Shown: positions 49,093 through 60,280, counted from the stretch's first letter. The stretch: 64,000 bases of DNA from Prevotella sp. (GCA_017467535.1 JAFUST010000007.1:1-64000); one strand, 5' to 3'. Translations and numbers: made by a program. The notes: generated from the letters alone by a model not told the origin.

Positions 49093-51966
49093 TTATGATA
49101 GTTCGTTGATGATTTTAGTTAATTGCTCGTTGGCCTCGTGGTCGTAGTCGGGGATGTTCAGATGGGTGATGAACGAGACGTACATGTACTCCAGCCAAGA
49201 ATAGTAGTTGTTCTCGAAAGCGGTGGTCAGCGCCTTGGGGTTAGAGGTCAGTTCGTCGAACATGGCCGTGAGTTCCTCTTCCTCGAAGGTCGACGGGCGC
49301 GGCTTCTCGATGTAGTTGAACACGTCGAGATGGCGCTTTTCGGCTATCTGGTGAGCCTTGTTGATCTCGTCCTGATCCAGCAGGTGGTAGCCCAGGTCGA
49401 TGACGAAGGCGTTGATGGTGCTGGCCAGGATGTCGGCAATGAGACTCTCGTTGATGGTGAAGACGGATACCACGTTGACGTATTCAGTGATGGTTTCTGC
49501 CAGCAGATCCTCCAAGTGCAGGCTTTTGCTGGTCTCTACGATATCGTCTACGAGTTCGGCCATCACGTCCTTGTCGAACTTGTGGTTGTTGGTCATCTGG
49601 TTCATGAACTCCAGCGACTTGATCTGGTTCTTCCAGAGCGTGTAGACCTTCTCGGCAATGATGACCGAGTTGAGTTTTTTCTTGAACGAGCCGTCGAAGA
49701 GTTTCTTGTAGTCCACGTTGTGCTTCACCAGATAGGCCTCGGCCTCTTCCTGCGAGTCCAACACGTAGTAGTCCATCAGCACCTGCCAGCGTTCGTCGTT
49801 GTTCTTGCAGGCCTTCAGTTGCTGGCCGCAGCGCTTCACGATGATTTCGTAGTTGCTGGTGTCGTGGATCTTCTCGCTCAGTTCGCCGCTCTGAATCAGG
49901 TCGTGGATCACCTGCAGGCTCTTCGTCTCGGTCAGTTCGAGCGACTGCAGCAGGTGTCCGAAGAAGTAACTGTCCTCGTTGCAGGTGAAGTCCATCTCGC
50001 GGATGATAGAGTTGGCCTTGCGGATGTTCTTCTTCAGTTGCTCGTCGGCATTCTCCGACACGTGATACTCCTTCATGATGGTGATCACGCGGTTCACGTT
50101 CTTGCGGATGATGTCCTGGAACTGCTGCTCGCGGGCCTTATCCATGCGCTTGGCCACCTTGTCCAGGTTCTGCATCACCCAGAGGGCACCGTCGTTGTTC
50201 ATCGATGCCACGACATCCCACGACAAGGCGGGGTCGGCGAAGTACTGTTGCACGTATTCGTCTTCGACGAAGGTCTTGCGCATCATCTGATAGTATTCTT
50301 CGCTCATGATGAGTTCCGTTTCACGGCCGTTGGCCTCGAAGCCGCCGTACAGGCCGGCCTTGGGGCCAGAGAACTTATAGTCGCGCAGCATATAACTGTT
50401 CTGGAAACTCTCGCCCTCGCGCGTCCAGTTCTTCAGCCAGTCCACCACGTCGCGGTTGAAGCACTGGCGGTTCATGACCGTCTCATAGCGGCCCTTCCAG
50501 CGCTGGTGGATGCTCAGTTCTGTGGGAGTGGTCTTCTCCACACCCAGTTGCATGTCGAGGTTGAACATCGTGCCGATGTAGAACAAGGGCGAAATCTCTG
50601 TCGTCTCCAGTTTGCGGCGGCGCTCCTCAGGGGTAGAGCCCACGTAGGTGTTCACCCATTCCTCTACCAATTTATAAAGATAGGTGACGTCGTTGTCCTT
50701 GTTGTGGTGGCTGTAGAGCAGGATGTTGATGCCCAGTTCCTCGTTGAACTTGTTAAACAGATAGGCCACCTTGCCGCGCAGGAAGCAGTTGAGCAGGGTG
50801 CCCTTGTCGCTCAGTTTCACTTCGTTCAGTTCCAGGCGCGAGCGGGCGCCGGGGAAGTCCAGCAGGTCGTTGTCGCGCAGCATCTCCATCTCGATATCGT
50901 CGTGGGTCAGTCGGCTGGCCACGTCGCTGGCGATGTGAGAGAAGTCGTAGCGGCTCTTGCTGGAGAGGAAACTCTCCTCAATCTTGAAGATGACCTCCGA
51001 GCAGATGGCGCAGACGGCACTCTTCGAGAAGTTGGTGGCGCGCTTGGTGAACTGGCCGTTCTCCAGCAGGTAGACATCGGTGGTGAACTGTGTGGCTCCG
51101 TCGAGTATCTGGTTCAGACACTGCACGCTCATGATGGTGTTCTCCTTCACACCCTGATGCAGCACCGAGTCGATGGGCAGGTAGATGTTTCGGGCGAAAC
51201 TAAACGTACGCAGCACGTCGTAGAGCACGTTGTAGAGGTTGGTGATGTTCTCGTTCTTGTACCACAGGTTGCCGAAGATGTTGATGTACTCTGACGAGGG
51301 TACGCGGTCGATAATGAGCGACACGCGGTCGAAGAAAGCCGAGCGGTTGATGGACTGTGCCTCGCTGTTGTGCTTCTTGAAGTAGTCCTTCATGTAGAGT
51401 ACATCGTCGGGCCCGATGACGGGATTGTCGATGAGGGGCTTCGTGCGATAGGTTTCTGTGATGCTGTCGCATAGGGCCTCTATCTCTTTGTCGCTGTGCG
51501 ATGAGCGCTCGGAGATGTCGTTATAGTAACTGTCGGCCAGAATCAGTATGACGTCGGTCAGCGAGAAAGTGTTGACCATCACGGGCAACTCCTGGCTGTA
51601 GGCCTCAGGACGGCGCTTGAACGACGAGAAGCGGCTCACCACGCCTGTCGACTCGCGTCCACCGCCTTCCTCGCTGGGCGGGTTGATGTCCTTCACGAAG
51701 TTGTACTGCTCGCTGCCGGCCTTCACCATGAAGGGCTTGCCGTTGTCCTGCAGCAGGCAACTGATGAGGTAGGACTTTCCCACCTGGCTCTTACCAAAGG
51801 CGGCTATGCCGGGGTTGTTGATGGCGGCGGCGGCAATTTTCTTCAGTTCCTTACGGCACTCAATCAGGGGAATGAACTTCTGGTCGTACTGCTCGGGTTT
51901 GTTCTTCCTGATCCATGCCAGCGACTTGTTGATGGCCTCTATTTGGCTAAATATCTCCTGTATCAT
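49093..51966 (-). CDS. SrfC-family virulence factor-like large GTPase
   Basis: A 957-aa protein matching the SrfC family (Pfam Virul_Fac). The N-terminal part shows the family signature: P-loop IAAFGKSQVGKSYLISCLL (Gly/Lys at about 58-65), then NFVKDINPPSEEGGGRESTG and VVSRFSSF. A G3-like DLLDFPGARSRLELNEV is at about 367. A long, helical region follows to the C-terminus, as in dynamin-like large GTPases. There is no signal peptide. In Salmonella srfC belongs to the SsrB-regulated srfABC set, with no mechanism established that I know of. It starts 29 nt after the SrfB-like gene. The name is given by homology only. Confidence 0.88.
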   Translation of the reverse strand: MIQEIFSQIEAINKSLAWIRKNKPEQYDQKFIPLIECRKELKKIAAAAINNPGIAAFGKSQVGKSYLISCLLQDNGKPFMVKAGSEQYNFVKDINPPSEEGGGRESTGVVSRFSSFKRRPEAYSQELPVMVNTFSLTDVILILADSYYNDISERSSHSDKEIEALCDSITETYRTKPLIDNPVIGPDDVLYMKDYFKKHNSEAQSINRSAFFDRVSLIIDRVPSSEYINIFGNLWYKNENITNLYNVLYDVLRTFSFARNIYLPIDSVLHQGVKENTIMSVQCLNQILDGATQFTTDVYLLENGQFTKRATNFSKSAVCAICSEVIFKIEESFLSSKSRYDFSHIASDVASRLTHDDIEMEMLRDNDLLDFPGARSRLELNEVKLSDKGTLLNCFLRGKVAYLFNKFNEELGINILLYSHHNKDNDVTYLYKLVEEWVNTYVGSTPEERRRKLETTEISPLFYIGTMFNLDMQLGVEKTTPTELSIHQRWKGRYETVMNRQCFNRDVVDWLKNWTREGESFQNSYMLRDYKFSGPKAGLYGGFEANGRETELIMSEEYYQMMRKTFVEDEYVQQYFADPALSWDVVASMNNDGALWVMQNLDKVAKRMDKAREQQFQDIIRKNVNRVITIMKEYHVSENADEQLKKNIRKANSIIREMDFTCNEDSYFFGHLLQSLELTETKSLQVIHDLIQSGELSEKIHDTSNYEIIVKRCGQQLKACKNNDERWQVLMDYYVLDSQEEAEAYLVKHNVDYKKLFDGSFKKKLNSVIIAEKVYTLWKNQIKSLEFMNQMTNNHKFDKDVMAELVDDIVETSKSLHLEDLLAETITEYVNVVSVFTINESLIADILASTINAFVIDLGYHLLDQDEINKAHQIAEKRHLDVFNYIEKPRPSTFEEEELTAMFDELTSNPKALTTAFENNYYSWLEYMYVSFITHLNIPDYDHEANEQLTKIINELS

Positions 51967-51995
51967 AGTTCTTTGCTTGGTTTCTTTCTACACGT

Positions 51996-54900
51996 TTACT
52001 TTACTGAAAGTTCAAATTCTCCCTTATCGAGCCAGTACTTGCCGTCGTCGACGATAGACTGGAGCACGAGTTCCACCTCGCGCTTGGGCAGGGTGTTGCC
52101 CTCGTCGTCCATGGCCTCTTCGACGATCAGGTCCTCGCGGCTCTCATAGTAGTTGCGCGAGAGCGTGATGCGCAGCGACGGGTGCGAAGAGTGGTTGTAG
52201 ATGGCGTAGAGCGGACGGGCCTGGTAGAGGGGCGAGTTGAACTGCTTGCAGCCGATGAATGCCGGGAATACGGCAAAGTCGATGGTGGCGGAGCCGTTGG
52301 TTGGCGTGAGGTAGGAAGTGGTCACCTGCTGGCGGCGCGAGTTGTAGTTGCCCAGGTAGCAGGCTGTGGACTTCATGTTCTTGATCATGCGGCTGAAGTC
52401 GATGCTCATGCCGTTGAAACCCTGGTTGGCAGCCAGATAGCCCACCATGCCACCCACGGCCACTACCGACTTCTGGTCGTAGAAGTAGCCCTGGCCGTCG
52501 GCGAAGGGATACCATGTGCCGATGCGATAGTCGTTCAGGCGGATCAGGCGGTCAGGCGGGGTGGGTATGTACTTGATGAAGAGTTCGGTGATAGCATCGA
52601 GCGACGAGGGACGTCCGGCCAGGATGAGCACGTCGCAGTGGTGAGCGTAGAGCACCACGGATAGTTGCTTCATCAGGGGCTCCAGCGTGTTCTTCACGAT
52701 GGTGGCCACCTCCTGCGGGTCGAAGCGCCAGTTGAGTTCGGTGAACGAGAAGCCGAAGTGGTGCTCGAAGTACTCGAGCAGATAGTCGGCGGGCTTCAGT
52801 TTGGCGAAGAGGTCGTCGAATGTAAACGTGCGCAGCGGACGGTGCAGGCGCAGGTGCTCCATGAAGGTCTGTGCGATGGGCACGCTGATCTGCGTGTTGA
52901 AGTCCACGCGGCAGCGGCGGTCGCGGTGGGTCATCATCGAACTGTCGAAGCCGAAGAAGTCGCGCAGCAGGTTGGAGGCGAAGGCCTTCAGCAGCATCTG
53001 CCGGCGCTCAGGATTGTCTTTCTCGCTGATGATGTCGTACATCTTGCCCCTGTACACCTGGTTGTCCTCCAGGCAGGGCAGCGTCTGCAGTTCTTCGTCG
53101 CTCAGGTTCTTCAGTCGGGTGTAGAGCGCGCTGAAGATGTTGCCCAGGTTGGGATTGTCGTGCTCCTTGCCCTCGATGACGAGGTTCTGCACGAGGTTGT
53201 GCAGTATCTCGTCGCCGGCCAGGTAGAAACTGTCCCAGTAGAGTGGGGTGGGCACCAGTTTGCTGCGGCCCTCGCCGTAGTACTGGTAGGAGCAGATCAT
53301 GACGTCGGTCGTGCCGGCACCAATGTCTATCGTTCCGATGGTCAGCGACTTGCCTTCGTAGCCCTCGGCCTTCTCCTCTGGGCGCACGTGGCCCTTCAGT
53401 TCGATGAACTTGTGTATCTCTCCGCTGTAGCGCTGGGCTATCTCGGCGTAGAGGTAGACCAGTTGGCAGCACGATGCTTCGTCGAAACTCCACATGCGGT
53501 CCTTCGAGTCCATCTCGTCGTCCTTGATGCGGAGCGATGCCGAGGTGGGTATGACGCGTGGCTGGCCGAAGGCGGGCGTGCAGTGCTGCAGGGCCTCGAT
53601 GGCGTTCTCGGCGCAGCGGCGCAGTTTCTCCTGCTCCTTGCGCGGCATGGCCGTGGGGCAGGTGATGATGATGTTGCGCAGCAGTCGCTTGCAGTCCATG
53701 TTGCCGTGCTTGGTGCGGAACTTGATGCTGTTGATCTGAGCGGCGGCCTGCTGCAGTATCTCGATGAGCACGAAGGTCATCAGCGATGCGCGCGAGTAGT
53801 TGCTGCCGTCCAGGTTGTCGTCGCTGCCGTCAGGTCCGATGTAGTTGCCCGCATGGTCGAAGAGGTCAGACAGACGCGCGATATATATATTGTCAGACAG
53901 TCGCACGTTGCTGGGGTCGTCGATGGTGGTCAGGAACTCCCAGCGGCCGTCGAAGGGCTTCTCGTCCCACAGGTAGCGCTTGGGGCTGCTGTAGTTGGTG
54001 GTCTTCTCGCTCAGTCCGTCCTCCTCCAGCGAGCGGTAGACCAGTCGCTTGGCCTCGTCGCCCACGCGCACCAGGCTCTTCCACTCGAAGGTGTCGTCGT
54101 CCAGCACGATGGCGTTGCCGAAGTCGGCCTTGCGGAAGGCCAGTCGCATGTCGAACGACTTCTCGTAGGTGATGTTGGGGTCAGAGAGGTCGCGTATCTC
54201 CAGCATGGCGGCCTTGGTGAAGTCGCCCTCCTCGAAGAGCACGCCGCAGGTGCGCGAGTTACCGATGTCGAGCACCAGGTCCACGTCGATGGTCTTGCGC
54301 TGGTTGTTGTGCAGCATGATCTCGGGGGCGGCTCCCAGCGTGCGTATGAAGTTGACCAGATAGATATAGTAGCCGATGTACTTGCGCGACTCGGTGCGGT
54401 TGTACTGTCCCAGCAGGCTGGAGAAATAGTCGGAGAAGGCGGGGAAGTAGTCGGAGACGGACATGAAGTCGAGCAGTTCGTCGGCCCGGTTGCACAGGCA
54501 GAATTCCTTGTGGTCTTCCTCGTCTTCATAGAAGAACGGCTGCTTGTAGTGCACCATCGACTCGTCCATGTCGTCGCTGAAGTAGATGGTGTTAGACCGC
54601 TCGGCCAGTGGGTCGGGGTCGCCCAGGGTGGTGTCGAAGGCCCAGAGGAAGCGGTAGCGCATGTTGCCCTTCTTGCTGCCCTCGCCCAGACAGTCTATCC
54701 TGACGCGGCACCAGGTGAAGGGGTCGCCTGCGGTCACGCCGTCGATCTCCTTCTCGAACATCGGCATTGGCAGCCACTTGCCCAGTATGAGGTCGAAGGC
54801 CGTGTTGATCTTGCCCTGCTGGTCCTTCACGCGGTAGCCTGCCAGCGAGTTGATGTTGAAGATCTCGCTGTCGCCGTCCTGATAGGAAGAGAAGAGTGCT

Positions 54901-55193
54901 GTCGACTCGTCCTTCTTCATCTTGATCAGTCCGGCGTCGTCCAGTTCCTCGCGTCCGTTGGGGCGTTTCTCTGTCATGTCGCTCTGTCGCAGTTCGCTCA
55001 GAGGGATGTACAGACCTTCCTGACTGTGGTAGTAGAGCAGGTCGAAGATTTGCTCGCCTGTGATGAAGTCTGCGGTCTCACAGAAGGCGTACTTCAGGAT
55101 CTTCCCGTTCGGGAAAGCCAGTTGCTCGGCTGGGTTGAATTCTTTCTCGGTGGCGATGAAATGAATTCCGCTGTTCGCAATAAGATGTTCCAT
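51996..55193 (-). CDS. SrfB-family actin/Hsp70-like ATPase, first gene of the operon
   Basis: A 1065-aa protein of the virulence factor SrfB family. It opens with LIANSGIHFIATEKEFNPAE, typical of the family. The ASKHA-type nucleotide site shows a phosphate-1 loop VDLVLDIGNSRTCGVLFEEG (about 307-325), a phosphate-2 loop IGTIDIGAGTTDVMICSY (about 620) and an adenosine loop VLILAGRPSSLDAITELF (about 855). Such folds are in Hsp70, actin and FtsA, so an ATP-driven conformational or filament role is plausible. There is no signal peptide. The ATG at 55193 is preferred to a TTG one codon upstream. A good promoter lies about 83 nt upstream. Confidence 0.9.
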   Translation of the reverse strand: MEHLIANSGIHFIATEKEFNPAEQLAFPNGKILKYAFCETADFITGEQIFDLLYYHSQEGLYIPLSELRQSDMTEKRPNGREELDDAGLIKMKKDESTALFSSYQDGDSEIFNINSLAGYRVKDQQGKINTAFDLILGKWLPMPMFEKEIDGVTAGDPFTWCRVRIDCLGEGSKKGNMRYRFLWAFDTTLGDPDPLAERSNTIYFSDDMDESMVHYKQPFFYEDEEDHKEFCLCNRADELLDFMSVSDYFPAFSDYFSSLLGQYNRTESRKYIGYYIYLVNFIRTLGAAPEIMLHNNQRKTIDVDLVLDIGNSRTCGVLFEEGDFTKAAMLEIRDLSDPNITYEKSFDMRLAFRKADFGNAIVLDDDTFEWKSLVRVGDEAKRLVYRSLEEDGLSEKTTNYSSPKRYLWDEKPFDGRWEFLTTIDDPSNVRLSDNIYIARLSDLFDHAGNYIGPDGSDDNLDGSNYSRASLMTFVLIEILQQAAAQINSIKFRTKHGNMDCKRLLRNIIITCPTAMPRKEQEKLRRCAENAIEALQHCTPAFGQPRVIPTSASLRIKDDEMDSKDRMWSFDEASCCQLVYLYAEIAQRYSGEIHKFIELKGHVRPEEKAEGYEGKSLTIGTIDIGAGTTDVMICSYQYYGEGRSKLVPTPLYWDSFYLAGDEILHNLVQNLVIEGKEHDNPNLGNIFSALYTRLKNLSDEELQTLPCLEDNQVYRGKMYDIISEKDNPERRQMLLKAFASNLLRDFFGFDSSMMTHRDRRCRVDFNTQISVPIAQTFMEHLRLHRPLRTFTFDDLFAKLKPADYLLEYFEHHFGFSFTELNWRFDPQEVATIVKNTLEPLMKQLSVVLYAHHCDVLILAGRPSSLDAITELFIKYIPTPPDRLIRLNDYRIGTWYPFADGQGYFYDQKSVVAVGGMVGYLAANQGFNGMSIDFSRMIKNMKSTACYLGNYNSRRQQVTTSYLTPTNGSATIDFAVFPAFIGCKQFNSPLYQARPLYAIYNHSSHPSLRITLSRNYYESREDLIVEEAMDDEGNTLPKREVELVLQSIVDDGKYWLDKGEFELSVK

Positions 55194-55275
55194 CAATCTA
55201 TATTTTTATCAGTTTTTTGTTTGTTCAGGCTTGTTTAGGCTTCTGCCGTCATGGAGACGGGCGCATATCGATTTG

Positions 55276-55307
55276 CAAATTTAGGGATTTTTTCTTGCAT
55301 GTACAAA
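55276..55307 (-). promoter_or_regulatory. Promoter of the twelve-gene srf-type operon
   Basis: On the minus strand TTTG (55304-55307), a 20-nt spacer and TAAATTTG (55276-55283) followed by C match the consensus. Transcription would start near 55269, giving a leader of about 75 nt. No comparable -33/-7 pair was noticed within the operon, whose internal gaps are at most 29 nt. Confidence 0.65.
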
Positions 55308-55333
55308 TGTTTTGCCGTTTTTTTGCGAAAAAT

Positions 55334-55816
55334 CTATCCTTTTGCTTGACTTTTGCCCCTTTTGCCTACCATTTTCTCTCTGCGCTGGCGTGGCGAGAGC
55401 CGTGCCCACTGGCGCCATTCGGTGGCCTCGTGGCGGCTCAGGTAGTCCAGTTCGTTCTGGTGGGCGTAGGCCTCCAGTTCGAAGGGGTTCAGCCAGTAGG
55501 CGGCGTTGCGCATCTTGAGGTTCTGCGGCAGGGCCGTCAGGTAGTACCAGCCGTAGAGCAGGTAGAAGAGCAGCCACGAGTCGTGGGCCGACTGTGCCTG
55601 CCTGAGGTGAATCATCTCGTGGTTCTTCATGGTGCTGCCCTTGCGCTCGAAGGCCCTGACGTCGTCGTCGCTGGGGGCGATGATGGTGCCGAAGAAGGTC
55701 AGTCCGGCGTAGCCCTTGCGCAGCCAGAAACTGTTGCGCAGGGTGGGCATGTCGCTCAGCCGGCTGGGCCGTCGGGCGTGTCGGATGGCCGATAGTATCT
55801 TCAGCGGGTTGTCCAT
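55334..55816 (-). CDS. Small HExxH (zinc metallopeptidase-like) protein
   Basis: A 160-aa protein from the ATG at 55816; an ATG at 55750 would give a shorter form and a TTG at 55828 a longer one. STMKNHEMIHLRQAQSAHD contains HEMIH, an HExxH zinc motif, and PFELEAYAHQNELDYL about 45 residues later offers a third ligand Glu. Between them lies a hydrophobic helix (WLLFYLLYGWYYLTAL). This arrangement is that of a small gluzincin-like peptidase near the membrane. The family has no function known to me. TACCTTTG on this strand (55826-55833) sits so close to the ATG at 55816 that the 55750 start deserves thought. The srf-type promoter lies just downstream. Confidence 0.65.
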   Translation of the reverse strand: MDNPLKILSAIRHARRPSRLSDMPTLRNSFWLRKGYAGLTFFGTIIAPSDDDVRAFERKGSTMKNHEMIHLRQAQSAHDSWLLFYLLYGWYYLTALPQNLKMRNAAYWLNPFELEAYAHQNELDYLSRHEATEWRQWARLSPRQRREKMVGKRGKSQAKG

Positions 55817-55891
55817 AAACGCTGGCAAAGGTAATCATTTTTTTCGAAACACCTTACCTTTTCCTCTGAAAATCGTCTTCGTCCGGATGTG

Positions 55892-58058
<2,167 letters not shown>

Positions 58059-58066
58059 GAGACGGA

Positions 58067-58091
58067 AGGCGATTGTGTCGCCTCCTTTTTT
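58067..58091 (+). terminator. Terminator of ligA
   Basis: AGGCGA (58067-58072) pairs with TCGCCT (58078-58083) around the loop TTGTG and is followed by a T run (58086-58091), 9 nt after the ligA stop. Confidence 0.7.
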
Positions 58092-58108
58092 AAATAATGT
58101 GGAAATGT

Positions 58109-58139
58109 TTTGCTATATCGGAAAAAAGTATTACTTTTG
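58109..58139 (+). promoter_or_regulatory. Promoter of the second GH43 gene
   Basis: TTTG (58109-58112), a 19-nt spacer and TACTTTTG (58132-58139) followed by C, 24 nt before the ATG at 58163. Confidence 0.68.
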
Positions 58140-58162
58140 CAAAGAAATTCAAACTATAACCT

Positions 58163-60280
58163 ATGAAACGACTTTTACTATGCTTTGCTATAGGCCTCTG
58201 TTCGCTGGGCACGACGGCTCAGTCGTGGACGGCCGACAACGGTAACGGCACCTTCACCAACCCGCTGTTCTACGACGAGTTCTCAGATCCCGACATCCTG
58301 CGCGTGGGCGACGACTACTATCTGGCCGGCACCACGATGCACGCCGTGCCGGGCCTGGTCATCCTGCACTCCAGGGACCTGGTGAACTGGGAGAACATCT
58401 CCTACTGCTTCGACCGCTTCGACTTCGACGACCCCTCGTTCTCGCTCCTCGGCCCCCAGGGCAAGAGCCGCGGCGAGGTCTACGGCGAGGGCATCTGGGC
58501 CCCCTGCATCCGCTATGCCAACGGGCAGTTCTACGTCTTCTCCAACGTCAACGGCAAGGGCCTGCAGTGCTACACCTCGAAGGACATACGCGGCCCGTGG
58601 GAGCACCACAACATGAAGGGCCGCATCTACGACCTGGGCGTGCTCTTCGACGATGACGGCAAGATCTACGCCATCCACGGCTACGGCGAGGTGCACTGCA
58701 CGGAACTGCAGCCCGACATGAGCGGCCCCGTGGAAGGCACCGACCGCGTCATCATTCCCGAAGGCAGCGGCGTGGGCGAGGGTCACCACATCTACAAGAT
58801 TGACGGCACCTACTATCTCATCTCCACCGACTACCGCCCCAACGGGCGCACGCTCTGCTCCCGCTCGAAGAGCATCTGGGGCCCCTATGAGACGCGCGTC
58901 ATCACCGCCGACGAGACCTACGGCTACCATCCAGCCTCGCTCACCCAGTGGCGCGGCCGCATCGTGCCCGACGGATCGCAGTTCCGCCTGGGGCCTGTCG
59001 ACGTCAACGCCACGGCCTGCACCAATGCCCATCAGGGCGGCATCGTGCAGTATAAGGATGGCTCGTGGTGGGCGCTCTTCATGCAGGACTTCCACAGCAT
59101 CGGCCGCACCGTCTGCCTGATGCCCATGACGTGGAAGGACGGCTGGCCGATGGTGGGCCTGGAGGGCAACCTGGGGCGCGCGCCCCGCACGTGGTTCAAG
59201 CCCGGCGTCCAGCCTGTTGCGATAGCATCGCAACAAACGGGACTGGAGGGGGAGAAGCATGCCCCCTACCAGCGCAGCGAAGATTTCAACGGAAAGACGC
59301 TGGGCCGCGTCTGGCAGTGGAACCACAACCCCGACGACCGGATGTGGAGCCTGAAGGGCGGCCGCCTGCGCCTGAACACGATGCCCGCCAGCCAACTGAT
59401 GTGGGCACGCAACACGCTCACCCAGCGCGTCATCGGCCCCAGGAGCATCACCACCGTGGAACTCTATACGAAGGGCATGAAGGACGGCGACGTCAGCGGA
59501 CTGGGCAACATCAACATACCCTGCTCGTGGATCGGCATCGTCAAGGAGGGCAAGACGCTCACCCTGCGCTGCTTCGAGCAACTGACCAACGACACCATCG
59601 ACGTGTCCGTCGCCCTGCCTGAGGGCAAGGTATGGCTGCGCAGCATCGGCGACTACGACAACGACCAGGCGCAGTATGCCTATAGCACCGACGGCGAACA
59701 CTATCAGACGCTGGGCCGCATGATGCCCCTGTCCTACCAACTGACCACCTTCCAGGGCTCGCGCCACGCCCTCTTCGCCTTCAACAAGGACGGACACCGC
59801 GGCGGCTATGCCGAGTTTGACAACTTCACCGTCGAGGAGCCGGATGCCGACCGCAGCAGAAACATACCCTACGGAAAGACCTTCCGCATGATCAACAAGG
59901 CGACGGGACGGCCCGCCAACTGCGACCCGCACGGCGTGCTCTACGACACGCGGGCTGACGACAAGGGACCGCGCACGCAGTTCCAGATCGTAGACCGCGG
60001 CCAAGGCAAAGTGTCGCTCAAGTGCGTCGACGGACGCTACCTGAAGGTCTACGGCGAGGGCCTGCCCGGCGACGTGCGCTTCACGGCCAGCGAGCAGGAG
60101 GCCGAGGTCTTCCTCTGGCAGGACTATCTGGACCACGACTTCATGCTCTTCTCGCTGCGCAACCACCGCTACATAGGCAAGAGCCCCACCACGGGCAGTC
60201 CTTACTCGATGGACTACGCGGGTGCCGACCCTGCCCGCAAGAACGGCGCCGTGCTGCGCTGGGAGGAAGTGGGGCAGTAA
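58163..60280 (+). CDS. Secreted GH43 enzyme (beta-xylosidase-like) with beta-trefoil-like tail
   Basis: A 705-aa protein with a signal peptide (about residues 1-20, ending GTTAQS). The GH43 propeller (about 25-345) has FSDPDILRVGDDYYLAGTTM with the base Asp, YDLGVLFDDDGKIYAIHGYG with the middle Asp and GSGVGEGHHIYKIDGTYYLI with the acid Glu. A concanavalin-like domain follows (about 370-555, with RVWQWNHNPDDRMWSLKGGR), as in GH43 xylosidase/arabinofuranosidase types. The last 140 residues look like a fascin/ricin-type beta-trefoil with repeats such as VSLKCVDGRYLKVYGEG and SLRNHRYIGKSP. It probably acts on xylan or arabinoxylan. Confidence 0.87.
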   Translation: MKRLLLCFAIGLCSLGTTAQSWTADNGNGTFTNPLFYDEFSDPDILRVGDDYYLAGTTMHAVPGLVILHSRDLVNWENISYCFDRFDFDDPSFSLLGPQGKSRGEVYGEGIWAPCIRYANGQFYVFSNVNGKGLQCYTSKDIRGPWEHHNMKGRIYDLGVLFDDDGKIYAIHGYGEVHCTELQPDMSGPVEGTDRVIIPEGSGVGEGHHIYKIDGTYYLISTDYRPNGRTLCSRSKSIWGPYETRVITADETYGYHPASLTQWRGRIVPDGSQFRLGPVDVNATACTNAHQGGIVQYKDGSWWALFMQDFHSIGRTVCLMPMTWKDGWPMVGLEGNLGRAPRTWFKPGVQPVAIASQQTGLEGEKHAPYQRSEDFNGKTLGRVWQWNHNPDDRMWSLKGGRLRLNTMPASQLMWARNTLTQRVIGPRSITTVELYTKGMKDGDVSGLGNINIPCSWIGIVKEGKTLTLRCFEQLTNDTIDVSVALPEGKVWLRSIGDYDNDQAQYAYSTDGEHYQTLGRMMPLSYQLTTFQGSRHALFAFNKDGHRGGYAEFDNFTVEEPDADRSRNIPYGKTFRMINKATGRPANCDPHGVLYDTRADDKGPRTQFQIVDRGQGKVSLKCVDGRYLKVYGEGLPGDVRFTASEQEAEVFLWQDYLDHDFMLFSLRNHRYIGKSPTTGSPYSMDYAGADPARKNGAVLRWEEVGQ

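Noticed and set aside
49123..51294. Plus-strand open frame of about 720 codons antisense to the SrfC-like gene
   Set aside because: Same shadow effect of GC-rich third positions; no recognisable domain, while the minus strand has clear SrfC motifs.
38283..55193. Type VI secretion system or contractile phage-like particle
   Set aside because: No sheath, tube, baseplate, VgrG or ClpV-type proteins are encoded; the shared style is only large operon size and NTPases.
52665..55238. Long plus-strand open frame antisense to the SrfB-like gene
   Set aside because: The frame encodes runs of Val, Leu, His and Gln without family motifs, and it mirrors the codon pattern of the real minus-strand gene.
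58283..60166. Minus-strand open frame antisense to the GH43 gene
   Set aside because: Low-complexity His/Val/Ala/Leu sequence, no start context, and full overlap with a motif-complete gene.
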